From: Amphiura filiformis
Lineage: Eukaryota; Echinodermata; Ophiuroidea; Amphilepidida; Amphiuridae
Assembly (NCBI RefSeq): GCF_039555335.1
Contig: NW_027305509.1
Span: 620,001 to 684,000 of the forward strand
Length of the DNA stretch: 64,000 nt
Reading direction: 5' to 3'
Positions 36,150 to 48,885 of this stretch are shown one piece after another. The notes beneath the pieces were generated by a model, which ran no database searches, had not been told where the DNA came from, and was given only the letters and a program-made list of their open reading frames with translations. Position numbers and translations under genes: made by a program. Numbering within the stretch: the first letter of the stretch is position 1; every line of letters starts with the position of its first letter.

Positions 36150-37060
36150 AAAATGTAACCACACTGTAGTGCATAAGGCAATTAGTTCGATCTTTCGATC
36201 GACCATCGATGTTTGTTCGATGAGTGTTATTTATGAAATCAATTAATTTACTATTGTTAATTATCATAATATAGTAATTATTGCCTTTAGTGATATTGAC
36301 CGATATGAATGTAGCATTAATTCTTATTAATTAGTTGATAGTTCATTAATAACAGACATCGAAGCAGCATCGACGGTCGATCCAAAGATCGAACACATTT
36401 GTTTCTGGTGCTTAAATGTACTTGAATATTGTGAATATTGTGAATATTTAGTTTAATGGCTGTAAGAATTGAAATGATAAAAACAAGTTTCTATAATTGA
36501 TCCATAGCGACCCAATATCATGGTAAATCAATTGGTCAGTCAACATAGTCAATCTGATTACTGTTCTACAATTCAAAACAATAATAATGATTTCTATACA
36601 CAAGAAACCATCGCTTTGGATCACAAGCCACGACGATGCGTGCCGTGTCAAGTTTATTCCGCAAACTGACGAAAACCAGATCATTATAAACCTAATCAAT
36701 TACTGTTCTACAATTCAATACAACTGATTTCTATACACACATCGCTTTGGATCACGACGATGCGTGCCGTGTCACATTTATTCTGCATACTGACGAAAAG
36801 CAGATTATGATAAACCATCCCTATATTACCCGCGAAGCCCTGCATTCGAGCGCGGCCAGCGAGTATGCAAATATGGCAAGGACGGCTTTGTACCACAGAG
36901 CCGCCGATGACGTCGCCCACTATAGTCATTATAAAACAAAAAAGAACTGGTTTTCAGTACGCGGTGATCACGACGAGTTTAACATTACACCATATCATTT
37001 CAAATCTTACATCATAATGAATTGAATATAACAGCTAGTGTATAATAATCCTAATATTGG
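36150..37060. repeat. Right copy of the diverged direct duplication
   Basis: Matches 31380-32030 (GAATATTGTGAA, ATGGCTGTAAGAATTGAAAT, CATTTCAAATCTTACATCAT, ACAGCTAGTGTATA). It is split by a MITE at 36177-36411. Internally a unit of about 141 bp is duplicated in tandem (starting about 36561 and 36702, CTGTTCTACAATTCAA to ATAAACC). The frame at 36747-37025 lies inside the repeat and has no relatives that I recognise. Confidence 0.75.
36177..36411. mobile_element. TAA-flanked MITE, family A, copy 2
   Basis: A diverged copy of the element at 1409-1646 that has lost about ten bases near its left end. TAA precedes it at 36174-36176. The matching unfilled site is visible in the left duplicate near 31400-31420. 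Confidence 0.8.
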
Positions 37061-38094
37061 TTGTTAAACATATTCTGCATTTCAAACAATTGAGTATTTT
37101 ATGAAGAGTTTCCAAAAGGGATTAAGTCCATTTCGCATATTTCTGAGAATATCCCAATGAAAAAATAATTAAAAATAAGGGTGTTGCACTTCTTCGATTT
37201 TCTGTGATTTTATGACCTAAGAAAGAGACCATAGTTTGAACTTAATAACCGGACTGTTTTCATTATTTTGTTTTCGTTGTTTTTATTTTGGTACAAAATT
37301 AAATCCCTTTTGTAAAAAAAAATCTTTAATTCAAAATAAGGTGCAACTGAAGATTTTGACCGTTCAAGACTTAATTTTGAACTCCCACCCAGCAATACTG
37401 GGAGTTTACTTCTTTCATTTATTCTAAACAGCAATGCAGCACATGACTGCTACAGTGTTTGTATTTGATGTATATTGCTGAAATTTAAATAATTTAAATA
37501 ATTGTTCAACCCAAGATTTGGGTTCATATAGATATGGATTCTGGTCACCTATACCTTTGAGACACCATTTAGAGGAAAATAAAAGCACTTTACTTCGGTG
37601 ACGCAATAAGCGTGAGCTATTATATATTCATAACCTCACTAATAAACGCGAAGCGTGCGATCCAATTACATTTAGTTATTTGTGAAAACGCCAACCCAAA
37701 TCGAGATCATTAATATATCACAATGACAATTGACCGCAAAATGCGTAATTGTTCCAATGTCGCATAAAATTGACCGGCGTTTGCATGTTGTTGTGCGTCG
37801 AACAAACTGCGCGCGCGCGCTGGCTGCCGTATTTGGATTGCGCGCTACCATATTGGCACATATTGTGATACGCACTTTTGTTATTGGTCGTACTATTTTA
37901 GCCTGATCGATTTTTGGAAAGGAAAGGAATTTTTATAAACATTTGAGCAAAAGTTTGTGTTATTTTGTAAGGTGAAGAGATTAAAGTGACGGTTATGAAT
38001 GAGGTTAATAACTTTGCATCGGTAATATGTCGGGCATTGTGAAAACATTTTGCCTTTGGAACTGAGGGATATTCCGAATACATCTTAGTGTTAT
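37061..38094. other. No recognised feature
   Basis: A+T-rich on the left; a GCGCGCGCGC tract at about 37810-37820. Small frames on both strands lack domains. Confidence 0.4.
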
Positions 38095-41040
38095 TTCTCA
38101 TTTCAAATGTTTAGTTTTAGTTTTGGTTTTGGTTTTGGTCACGTGGTTTCCTATTGTCCTGCCTAACCACTTGAATCATAAGATATCGAACTCATTGTTT
38201 CTACCTTTTGTTCAAAACTGAACATTTGTGTCAGTCACATTCGGTTTTGGTTTCAGTTTCTTATAAGTGGTGTGAAGACGAAAATTATTTAGTTTGAAGG
38301 TACCTACTCTAAGGCTGAGTTCACATAGAAGTATACGGTATACGGTATTCGCTATACGAAATACGCTCATTCGTTCAGGCTGAGTTCATATAGGAGTATA
38401 CTATGTGAACTCAGCCTGATCGAATGAGCGTATTTCGTATAGCGAATAGCGAGTATGTCAGTTTACCCATTTTCTTCGTCTTATCAAATGCTTGTAACTT
38501 TACTTCTTGAGATCACATTGCATTCAATGAGGTGTCATAATGTGCAGAATTAGAAAAAAAATTACAAAAATGAATTTGCCCACATATGGTTTAGGTTTTT
38601 AAAATTTGGACGGTATACGCTGCACTAAAATCGAACACGCCCGATTCCCACTATACTATACTATACGCAGGTATACGGCCTTTTCGAATAGCTCTTATGT
38701 GACCCGGTACTATGAAATTACCTTGCTCGATTTAATCTATACGCGTGCACCTGCAAAACGTGCATCGTATACCCGAATAGTATACTTCTATGCGATCGTA
38801 GCCTTATGTGACCCGGTACTATGAAATTGCCTTGCTCGATTTAACTATACGCGTGTACCTGCAAAACGTGCACCGTATACCCGAATAGTATACTTCTATG
38901 TGAACGCAGCCTAAGTATACAAAAGAAATATTTAAATTTCGCAGTGCAATATTCACGAGGAGAGAAATCGAGCATGGTAATTTACTTTCCCTCATTTCAA
39001 ATATATAGTTTTGGTTTCTCTTTTGTTCAGAAACCAAAAATCAAGGGATTAAAAAGTAGAGCTGATCTGGTCTGCAATCATAACACTATTATGCTGGGAG
39101 GACACAGTATAGGGTATATAACCAGAAGTATACAATAGCCTATTGTGCTAACATAATTATTATCATGATTGATATCGGAAATCTATCCCGCGGACGACAG
39201 TTGATGCTCTCTGTCGAAGGTAGGTGGCATATTACACTCACGAGTTCTAGGCCTAGAAATCATATACATGCGCGTATACTGAAGGATGGGGTGGGGTGGG
39301 GGAATTTGTTTGTTTGTATGAAACATGCATGGAGATGATTTGATTATGAATTAGTTTATTATCCCCGGAAGCACAACCCATACCTCTTTAAGAGGGGGAT
39401 CCCTCCTATATAACCACCTCTTTCCTAAATTACCCTTTCCCCCTCCTCCTCCCCTACATTCGATATCTTCATCTCGAGCTCTCCTCCCCTTCTCTTTCAC
39501 TTCAATGCTCTCTCTCATATGTTTCTCTCTCTCCCGGCCCATATCCCCTTGCCCTTCAACCCCCCCACACACACACACACACCCCAATCTTCTCCCTCTA
39601 TCTTCTACTTTTTGCAGTAAAATTGCTTCAGTAAAAGTCATTAGGTTATTAGAGGTCATATAATGGCCTTCCATCGATTCTGGTACATGGGATTAAGGAC
39701 ATGAATCGATTTTGTTTATAACACCTATACAATTACAGTAGTGGCCCTTTTGTAATGTCGAATGCAAATATTTCGATGGTCTATATATTTTCACAGTGAA
39801 ATCAGCTTAGGCTATTTCGTAGTCTCAAGCCAATGCTTTCAAACTAAATCAATGCTTTCAAATGTAGACTGTTTTGTTCGACTTCTCTGCTCGTGAATAT
39901 TGCACTGCGAAATTTAAACATTTCTTTTGTATACTTAGATCAGGTAACTCGAAAATCCTGTAATTTTATTCGTCACACCACTTATAAGAAACTGAAACCA
40001 AAACCGAAACTACCTGTCACAAATGTTTAGTTTTAAACAAAAGGTAGAAATAAAGAGATCGATATCTTGTGATTCAAGTGGTTAGGCAGGACAATAGGAA
40101 ACCACGTGACCAAAACCAAAACCAAAACTAAAACTATATATTTGAAATGAGGCAAAGAAAGACGTGGTTTACAAAATCGAATAAGCCTAGGCTATTTCAC
40201 CTGTGAAAAAATATAGACCATCGAAATATTTGCATTCGACATTACAAAAGGGCCACTATTGTAATTGTATAGGTGCTATAAACAAAATCGATTCATGTTC
40301 TTAATCCCATGTACCAGAATCGATGGAAGGCCATTATATGACCTCTAATAACCTAATGATTTTTTACTTTTTTACTGAAGCAATTTTTACTGCGAAAAGT
40401 AGAAGATAGAGGGAGAAGAGATTGTGGTGTGTGTGTGTGTGTGTGTGTGTGTGGGGGGGTGTGTGTGTGTGTGTGTGTAGGGGGGGGTGAGGTGGGGGAG
40501 GGCAAGGGGGGTATGGGCCGGGAGAAAGAGAAACAGATGGGAGAGAGCATTGGAAGTGAAAGAGAAGGGGGAGGAGAGCCCGAGATGAAAATATCGAATG
40601 TAGGAGAGGAGGAGGGGGAGATAGGGAAGAGATGGTTATATAGGAAGGGGAGCCCCCTCTTAAAGAGGTATGGGTTGTGATTTCCGGGGATAATAAACTA
40701 ATTCATAATCAAATCATCTCCATGCATCGTTTATGTTTCATACAAACAAAACAAAGCCCCCACCCCACCCCTTAGGCCTAGAACTCGTGAGTGGGGATAT
40801 GCCACCTTCGACAGAGAGCATCAACTGTCGTCCGCGGGATAGATTTCCGATATCAATCATGAGAATAATTATGTTAGCACAATAGGCTATTGTATACTTC
40901 TGGTTATATACCCTATACTGTGTACTCCCAGCATAATAGTGTTATGATTGATTGCAGATCAGATCTGCTCTACTTTTTAATCCCTTGATTTTTGGTTTCT
41001 GAACAAAAGAGAAACCAAATCTAAAGATTTGAAATGAGGG
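38095..41040. repeat. Interleaved long inverted repeats
   Basis: Three blocks, X (38098-38285), Y (38912-38970) and Z (38985-39815), recur in reverse complement as Y' (39884-39950), X' (39955-40146) and Z' (40160-41038). The order is X-Y-Z-Y'-X'-Z', not a simple palindrome. Both outer pairs end in CATTTCAAAT followed by TAG-TTTTGGTTT words. Z and Z' each carry a CT/GA-rich part with a CA/TG microsatellite (39560-39582 and 40424-40478). No gene is seen; the Gly/Val-rich and Glu/Arg-rich frames here come from these simple repeats. Confidence 0.75.
38313..38911. mobile_element. TAA-flanked MITE with GGCTGAGTTCACATAG ends
   Basis: The ends GGCTGAGTTCACATAGAAG and, in reverse, GGCTGCGTTCACATAGAAG have TAA outside each (38310-38312 and 38912-38914). 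Inside are an inner head-to-head pair of the same ends (about 38378-38420) and a tandem duplication of about 112 bp (about 38693-38803 and 38806-38917, with TGTGACCCGGTACTATGAAA). It interrupts the X-Y junction of the surrounding inverted repeat. The frame at 38606-38824 is inside it and is not a gene. Confidence 0.8.
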
Positions 41041-41057
41041 GTACGTGCCTTCCAAAT

Positions 41058-41095
41058 AACCGATGCGCAGTTATTTTAATAACTGCGCATCGGTT
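41058..41095. repeat. Perfect 18 bp hairpin with 2-base loop
   Basis: AACCGATGCGCAGTTATT (41058-41075) is followed, after TT, by its exact reverse complement (41078-41095). It lies about 20 bases beyond the end of block Z'. Confidence 0.9.
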
Positions 41096-42690
41096 TAATA
41101 AAACCTCTAATTATGTTAAATGGTATACATATTTATTTGTTGATGTTTGAATAAATGCTATAGATGTTGCAAACGTGAGTAATGAGTAATCTGTACTGGA
41201 GTGATCTGAAAATAAATTGTTAATATTAGACTCTGGTATTCAAAATGTGAGTAGTAATTCCAATAAAGACTTTAAGTGGAATTGATGAAGACTGCAGCGG
41301 GAGATGTGCCAAAAGGGAGTGTTCATACCTTGGTGGGAGATGGAAAATATGGGGGTCCAAACCAAATAGTAGTTTAATAGAGGGATCAAAATTCACCTTG
41401 ATCAGGTGAGAGCTAGGGGAGACAAGGGGGTTACACGACGCAGTTATACCAAGTTATTTTATAAAGTTATCACTGTGGAATGTTTGATATTATCAATCTT
41501 TGAAGAAGCCAAGAGTGAAAAACGAAAACGTACAAAAATAGCATAATTATCTTCAAAATTTGTGAGCCGATTACCTTATTGTTTTCGGTATATTAAAGCT
41601 AGTGATTCAGGGTTTCTTTACATGAGGGTTCTGCTATTTGGGACACCCTGTACAAGTAAATCATATATCAGGTGCTATGTTTTTTTTACTTTGTGAAGCA
41701 GACTGTTCACCTTCTGATTGCTGTATTGGATGAACGTCTACTTCCCAAAGTAAAACACAGTATATAAGTAAATCCATAGCAAATACTGCGTCAATACGTT
41801 TGTAAAATAACATAACTTTTGTTTACTGCGTTACTTTTCGCAAATCGCTTTTCACGACATCATTTTTACGCGCGCCTTCCGGTTTTTGCAGTGTAGCCGT
41901 ACTATCTTATGTAGTTTATTGTATATATTTTGACCTCTACATTTTGACCTATATCACGATATCATCATTGCCGCTTGGTTCAACTCCTTCGCATTACCTA
42001 TAGTATTAATGTAGCATAAATAATTACTCTTTGACAATATCTGTACCGTGTCCTAATGTCTGCAAATTTATTGCATCTTAAAGAGATTATATGATAAAGA
42101 TGAATACTTTAGTCGTAGACCATCACCATGGAAACAAACAAACAAAGCGACCCATCTTTTTATGTTTTGGTATTTTTTTCAAAAGAATATCATTCTCATG
42201 GATATACTTTTTTCTTCTCATTGATACTTCTTTTGTTGAGTAAAGCATTGTGTCTACGCATCTAAACACACCAGACAAGGTATTTTATAAATATATAGAT
42301 ATATATATATAAATATTTATGGGTCGGGGGTCGGGAACCAGTATATGTTGTCCCTTTTTTACTGGACCTTTTTTGCGCGCGCGAAGCACGCAAAAACTTC
42401 AATTTCGGACTATAAAAGACGCATATGAAAATGTGTTTTGCTATTTAATTTTGCAAGTGTTTTTCGTGCTAAAAATAAAGATGCACAGGGCAATTATTGC
42501 TTAATTTGTTCTTCTCCTATGATATACGATGGACGTCCTCCTTGCCCATCTGTCCCCCACTTCCGCCACCTATGATCATATCTCAGATCTCATAGCAAAA
42601 AAAAGAGAGAGAGAGAGAAAAAAAGAAACAACCACCCAGTTTAGATCTGCAAATTTTTCTGAATAGCTCCAAATTTTTAGCCATGATTAT
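41096..42690. other. No recognised feature
   Basis: A+T-rich DNA with GCGCGCGCGAAGC at about 42376 and an AGAG tract at 42605-42622. I found no supported gene. Confidence 0.4.
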
Positions 42691-45490
42691 TCTTTAAATG
42701 AACAAAGATGCATATTCTAAATTTATGCCCGTTTACAGGCCATATCCATCTACATCCAATGGTCTCAAAACGAGTGAGTTTCTAGATGAGTTTGAAGTCT
42801 TTCTCGGTGACATTTCCTTATTACCGGGAAAGGTCTTGCTTACCGGAGACTTTAACATCCACATGGACGAGGCGGAAAAATCTGAAGTTAAGCGATTCAC
42901 GAGCTCGTTTTTGGATGCAGGTCTAGAACAATCCGTTAACGTCCCGACTCATAAGGATGGTCATACCATCGACCTGCTGATAGCCCGTCCAGAAGATAAC
43001 TTAATTGTGGAATGGAAAGTAACTGATACTCTGCTTTCTGATCATTTCTTCGTAGGATGTACTCTGCAAAGGAAGAAACCTGACCCTGTAAAGATAATAA
43101 AGTCTTCACGTGACTACCACAATATGGACACGAATACCTTTATAGGTGACCTAAATAAACATCTTCTAGAAGCGAAGCCTACTGATGTCAGCGCTAATGA
43201 CTTAGTTGCACATTATGAAACATCTCTCAGTAGCATCGTTGACAAACATTGTCCGCTTACAACAAGACGTTATACTATTCAGCCTCGTATGCCTTGGTAC
43301 AATGACACTATACATGAGGCTCGGCGCGATCGTAGGCGTTTAGAAAATAAATGGCGAAAAAGCAGGTTGAATACTGATAAAGATCGTTATATTGTGCAAA
43401 AGGATATTGTCGAGGACTTGATTGTAAAAGCAAAAAGTAGTTATTTTCACGACAAGCTTTTTACTGCCAACAGCAAACAGCAATTTTCAACTCTTAATTC
43501 ATTGCTTAATAACAATACCAAGTTACTTCCTGTCTCCGATTCTGAATGTCAATTGGCTGAAAGATTTGCTGATTTTTTCGTTGACAAAATCCAAACTATT
43601 AGACAGAATCTGGACATGGAAAGTGACTTAGGTGTTTCTAATAATGTCTGCATCGACGGTAATGATATGTGTATATCTGATGGTGCAGATGTGACTTGTA
43701 ATCCTCACAATCTGTCGGATGATATGAAAGGAGTTGAATCTATTGAGAGTCATGATGTTACGGAGCTTATTGAAGCCGGTTACCCTCGAGGAGATGGATC
43801 GCATTCTCAAGAAGTGCTCAAATAAATCGTGTCTGCTCGATCCGATACCGACGTGGCTTCTCAAAGACCATTCGACTCTTTTCATTCCAATTTTAGCTGA
43901 AATTGTCAACGTATCATTTAATACAGGTATTTTTCCCGATTCTTTGAAGGATGCTATCATAACACCCGTTATTAAGAAGCAGAGTATGGATCCTAATATT
44001 CTTAAGAACTACAGGCCCATCTCAAATATCAAGGTTGTTGCTAAAGTTGCTGAAATGGTAGCTTCTAGTAGGTTAACTGAGCATCTCAATCAAAATAACC
44101 TAAATGAGTCGTTCCAATCTGCTTATAAACCATTGCATTCTACCGAGACAGCCCTGCTTAGGGTAAAGAATGACATTGCCTCAGCAATTGACAACAAGAA
44201 TGCAGTCTTTCTCGTCATGCTCGACTTATCGGCTGCATTTGATACAATCGATCACACCATATTTGTCAACAGACTTTGTCATACTTTTCATATTCAGGGT
44301 TGCGCTCTAAAATGGTTTGCTAGTTACCTTAAAAACAGGAAAAACCGTGTTTGTATTTCAGGACAGTTCTCCAACGAGCATGTATTGAATTTTGGCCTGC
44401 CGCAAGGATCCATCTTAGGACCCAGGGGATATACAATGTATACTCATCCTGTTGGGGACATTTGGCGCAGGAACAATGTCAGTTTTCATATTTATGCAGA
44501 CGATACCCAGGTGTATGTTTCATTCGACCCGCGAATTCCTGATGAGTGCGAACGAGCTCTCAACAGACTCAAGACATGTGTACATCAAATAAAATCTTGG
44601 ATGTCACAAAACAAGTTGCAGCTAAACCAGGAAAAAACTGAGTTTTATATTGCTGCGTCTTCGAGATTCATAAGTAATCTTTCGGGTATCAAGTTAAATC
44701 TTGATGGTGTCATCATTGAGCCTACATCGACACTGAAGAATCTCGGAGTCATTTTTGATCCAGTTTGAAACATGTCTAGTCAGATTTCATCCGTTGTGAA
44801 GTGCGTCAGTTTTCACCTACGCAATCTTTCCAGGATTCGTCGTTTTTTAGATCTGGACACATGCAAGCTGGCTGTTCAAGCTCTTGTATTTTCTCGCATA
44901 GACTATGGTAACGCCTTACTGTTTGGAGCCACTGAATATGACCTAACTCGTCTGCAACGCCTACAAAATAGAGCCGCGAGACTTATAATGATGGTTGGCC
45001 GTGATACATCTAGTGCCCCTCTGTTACGCCATCTTCATTGGCTACCGATCCGTAAGCGTATCGAATTCAAGCTATTGGTCATCACATACAAGTGTGTCAA
45101 GTCACTAGCTCCGGAATACCTGCAAGAACTGATCACATTTCGCAAACCAAAGTACGCCACTCGTTCATCACTTGACAGAACACTTCTCATTGTTCCAAAA
45201 ACCAGGACTCTCACCGGTGACAAAGCGTTTCAAACCGCAGGTCCTCGTCTATGGAATTCACTTCCAATCAACATCAGGCAGGCCGAAACACTGGACATTT
45301 TCAAAACCAATTTAAAAACTCATCTGTTTGTTTAATTCTTTGCTTATCTGGTAATTGTATGTTTATTATGTAGAATGGATTGGTTTTTGTTTTATTATTA
45401 TTATATGTGTTCTTTTTTCTGGAAAGCGCTGTGGTCCTTGGAGGGCGCTATATAAATGCTTGGTTGTATTGTATTGTATTGTATTGTATG
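42690..45490 (+). mobile_element. L2-type LINE, 5'-truncated, nearly complete reverse transcriptase
   Basis: It begins inside the endonuclease (VYRPYPSTSNGLKTSEF, LLTGDFNIHMD, LLSDHFFV). A linker with MPWYNDTIHEARRDRRR comes next, then the RT: LKNYRPISN, HSTETALLRVKNDI, LDLSAAFDTIDH, GLPQGSILGPRGY and the intact HIYADDTQVYV box. The post-RT region has SRIDYGNALL, LHWLPIRKR, AGPRLWNSLPINI and a terminal FKTNLKTHLFV. It is disabled by one frameshift between the linker and the RT (about 43740-43820) and one in-frame TGA (44766-44768). The 3' end is GCGCTATATAAATGC followed by five TTGTA units (45463-45490). Replication would be by target-primed reverse transcription. Confidence 0.93.
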
Positions 45491-45760
45491 TGTAAATTAA
45501 CAGTCCGATGTAAATAGTTTGTTTTCTATTAAAAAAAATAGACCTGTAGTTTACAATGTTCAATGGAAATCAACGATTTGGAAGGTCCGGTTAAGTTCGA
45601 AGTTTAGTGTCGTCGTATTCATATTATAAACGTCTACGAGTAAAAGTTCAATCTTTTATGGAATGCCTACACTGATCAATCGAATGGAGTGACATTTCAA
45701 AGTGAATTGCACTCCATAATCACTGAATGGGTTTCAGTCTTTTAAAACTCAACATGTGGA

Positions 45761-45768
45761 TATAAAAA
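45761..45768 (+). promoter_or_regulatory. Possible TATA box
   Basis: TATAAAAA lies 31 bases upstream of the ATG of the possible signal-peptide exon. A start of transcription about 30 bases downstream would leave almost no leader, so either the leader is extremely short or the match is chance. Confidence 0.3.
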
Positions 45769-45791
45769 GGAACATTGATAATTTGGCGAAC

Positions 45792-45868
45792 ATGAGGATA
45801 CTTATTTGTTCTTTGGTGTTCTTTGGCTCAATCTGCTGGTCCTACAACAACAGCAGAAACGACAGCAG
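45792..45868 (+). CDS. Possible first exon with signal peptide
   Basis: The ATG opens a frame reading MRILICSLVFFGSICWS and then YNNSRNDS. That is a charged start, a hydrophobic core and a small-residue end typical of a secretory signal. A consensus donor (AG|GTAAGT) follows at 45869. The exon would leave phase 2. In another frame the last third reads GPTTTAETTA and leaves phase 1, which would match the phase of the later exons; a frameshift inside the exon is therefore possible. It sits between two LINE tails, and the CTTT microsatellite starts about 30 bases after the donor. The product is unknown; it could begin the gene that holds the F5/8 type C exon at 50.3 kb. Confidence 0.45.
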
Positions 45869-45895
45869 GTAAGTTGTGTAGTAATTGATTTTTTT

Positions 45896-46156
<261 letters not shown>

Positions 46157-46400
46157 GAAATAAAAGGCTTTTATATAGCGCCCTTAACCCAGAGGGTCTC
46201 AAGGCGCTTAACAAACTAAAAACAATTATATAAACATCAAACAAATATAGAACTGTTACAGACAAATTGTACATCGTTTCGAACGAGATGGAACCAGAAC
46301 AGGCGACACACAGAAATGACATCGCTCTCAAACATCGACCTACAACATTTGCAATCAGTGAGTCAAAACCATATGCATGTACGTGCCTATAAAAAAAACA

Positions 46401-46431
<31 letters not shown>

Positions 46432-48885
46432 CAAAAAAAAACCCCAAAAACCTGAGAGAAACGCACAGAACGACGCCAGAAGCCATGCCATCGCCAAGCG
46501 AAGCACGGACACGTTCATACATGATGGTCATTCAAAAACATCACTATCGCAAGAAAACCAAAATACAGCATACAAATACCAATATAATTAATAAGCCTAT
46601 AATATACAGTCAAAACTTAGATTAAAACTATAGTTAGATTAAAAGACTAATATTATACAACAGGAATGGTAAATTAAAATGAAGACAAATAATACACAAT
46701 AAAATTGAACAGAAAGCAGAATGTCATGCCGGGGTAGTCTGTATATTAGGCATGGAAAGAGCAAGAAAAAACCCAACAAAACCACGACATCAGGACATTC
46801 CCTCTGGACATTATTCGGTATGATTGCACAAAAAAGTACAGTAAATACAGTCTATGAAGTCCTTTGAATGAGATTGCACATGACAACATTATTGATTAAA
46901 TAGTGAAGTATTGAGTTGTGCTTCGAAGACATTGATAGATTAGATGGAGCAAGTCGTACATGAAAAGGCAAATGGTTCCACTGTTTGTATGGAGCTTCTG
47001 CAAATGATCTTTTACCATACGCTGTGCGTGGGCGACGGCGAGGAGCTTTGATGAGGTTTTGTGTCGAAGATCAAAGAGTCCGGTAAGGGGTATAAGGTGT
47101 AATGAGTTCCGAGATGTATGGTGGTGCTTGTCCATGAAGAGCCTTGAAAGTAAGTAGGCTGATCTTGAAAGCGATCCTCTTGCGGATAGGGAGCCAGTGT
47201 AGGTCGCGCATGATCTTGGAGATGCTGTCCTGCTTCTTTGCGCGTGTGACAAGTCTTGCTGCTGTGTTTTACACTCTTTGCAATTTCGCGATCTTCTCGT
47301 CAGACAGTCCGTATAGAAGAAAATTACACTGGTCCAATCGCGATGTTATGTAGGCGTGAACGAGTTTTTCTGTAGTCGCTTGATCCAGATAGTGTCTTAT
47401 CCGTCCAATGCATCTGATTGCATGTGTCGCGTTCCGACAAACATTATTCACATGCTGTGTCATGGAGAGCTTATCGTCAAATATCACTCCCAGATTGCGA
47501 GCAGACGAAGATGGTTTCACTTTCGTATCTCCAACCTGAACATTAGCTAGAGGAGTAGTTTGGCGATTCCGAGATGTAACATTCAGGATCTATGTCTTGG
47601 TAGCGTTGAGCTGAAGTTTATTCTGGACAGTCCAAGACTCCACATCGACGAGACATTGTTCGAGTTTATCAATGCACTCATTCCTATTAGATGGCGTTAT
47701 AGACATGTAAAGCTGGGTGTCGTCAGCATATGACATGCACTGGACTCCATTTCCCACTGCAATGTCTTCGATTAGCGCACTATACATGGTGAATATCACA
47801 GGGCCTGCCACAGAATCCTGTGGAACACCAAATGGGATAGGAAATGGACTAGATAGAACTAAACTGATGGCAGCAGTCTGACTGCGATTGTCTAGGTAGG
47901 AAGAGAACCAGTCCGACGCTTTGTCGCTAATTCCGTACCTGCTGTCTAGGTGATCAATCAACACCTGATGGTCGATGGTGTCAAATGTAGCGGAGAAATC
48001 CAGCAGCACCAACACAGCTTGGTCACCATTGTCAATTGTCTGTAACAGATCATTAGCCACTCTCAGGAGTGCAGTTTCGGTGCTACATACCTCGCGGTAT
48101 GCCGACTGATTATTGCTCTGGAGATCGTTATCCTTCAGGTTTGGTATCACGGTCGTTTTCATCATCCATTATTGAAATGACCAGCAAATAAAACTTTACA
48201 CTGGACGATGGACATCATCACAAGAACTCACTGAAGAATGTCACACTACTGGCTTTATTCTTCTTGGATTTGGGTGATCTGTAGACTGTCAGAAGACGAA
48301 ATGATTGTTGCATCTTTGAAGATTTTGTTAAGTCCATGAGTTCAAATGAAGAGAAGGTGGGCGTTTGATTAACAGATACTTCGAACCCTTTTCGAAGAAT
48401 TACACAAATACCACCTCCAGAACGATCTTTTCTTGGGTCTTGATAAACTCGACAGTTTGGAAGCGTGTTGCCTTTGTCGGCAAGCGAAAGATGGTCACGT
48501 GAGTCTCCCGTCAACCAACTCTCTGTGATTGCTAAAATGTCCAGTTTGTGCACGATTATTAAGTCACAGATGGAAACTAACTTGGCTCGGCGTTTCATGG
48601 ATCGTGCATTCCAACAGCAAAATGCGTTTTTGGAGCGTTCTCAGATTTGTCGGTGCCACCAGGGATAAGATGGATTTCAACAAGATATTGTTGTCTTGGA
48701 TACGTGACGCTATACTCAGCAGGCATGCTTTGTGATGACGGGGTACAAACTCTATCGTTTGTGATGACCTGGATACGACGGCCCTTTCTTCCACCACGAT
48801 ATCCTCGCTTTGTCAGTTTGGCTATATTGAGTTCTTTCAATCGAGACCAAGTGGTATGGTCAATACGAGTATACTAGTGTTTATC
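46157..48885 (-). pseudogene. L2-type LINE with internal deletion
   Basis: Minus-strand order: a leader segment (TTWSRLKELNIAKLTKRGYR with GGRKGRR), the endonuclease start (FCCWNARSMKRRAK, KLDILAITESWLTGD, RSGGGICVILRKG, LTVYRSPKSK), then VLFAGHFN, where GDFN is expected. The sequence then jumps straight into the RT at NLKDNDLQSNNQSAYRE. Relative to the sibling at 42.7 kb about 1 kb covering the endonuclease end, linker and RT start is missing. The RT core continues with LDFSATFDTIDH, GVPQDSVAGPV and SYADDTQLYM. The C-terminal part lies at about 46930-47560, and a 3' UTR of about 700 bp ends in the CTTT array. Confidence 0.88.

Noticed and set aside
36747-37025. 92-codon frame with His/Tyr-rich start
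   Set aside because: It sits in the diverged direct duplication, is not open in the other copy and shows no known domain.
39351-39674. 107-codon Glu/Arg/Gly-rich minus-strand frame, and its counterpart at 40429-40680
   Set aside because: Both arise from GA/CT-rich and CA/TG simple sequence in the paired arms Z and Z'.
41636-41655. GGGACACCCTGTAC word as a transposon end
   Set aside because: No matching second end was found in the surrounding sequence.
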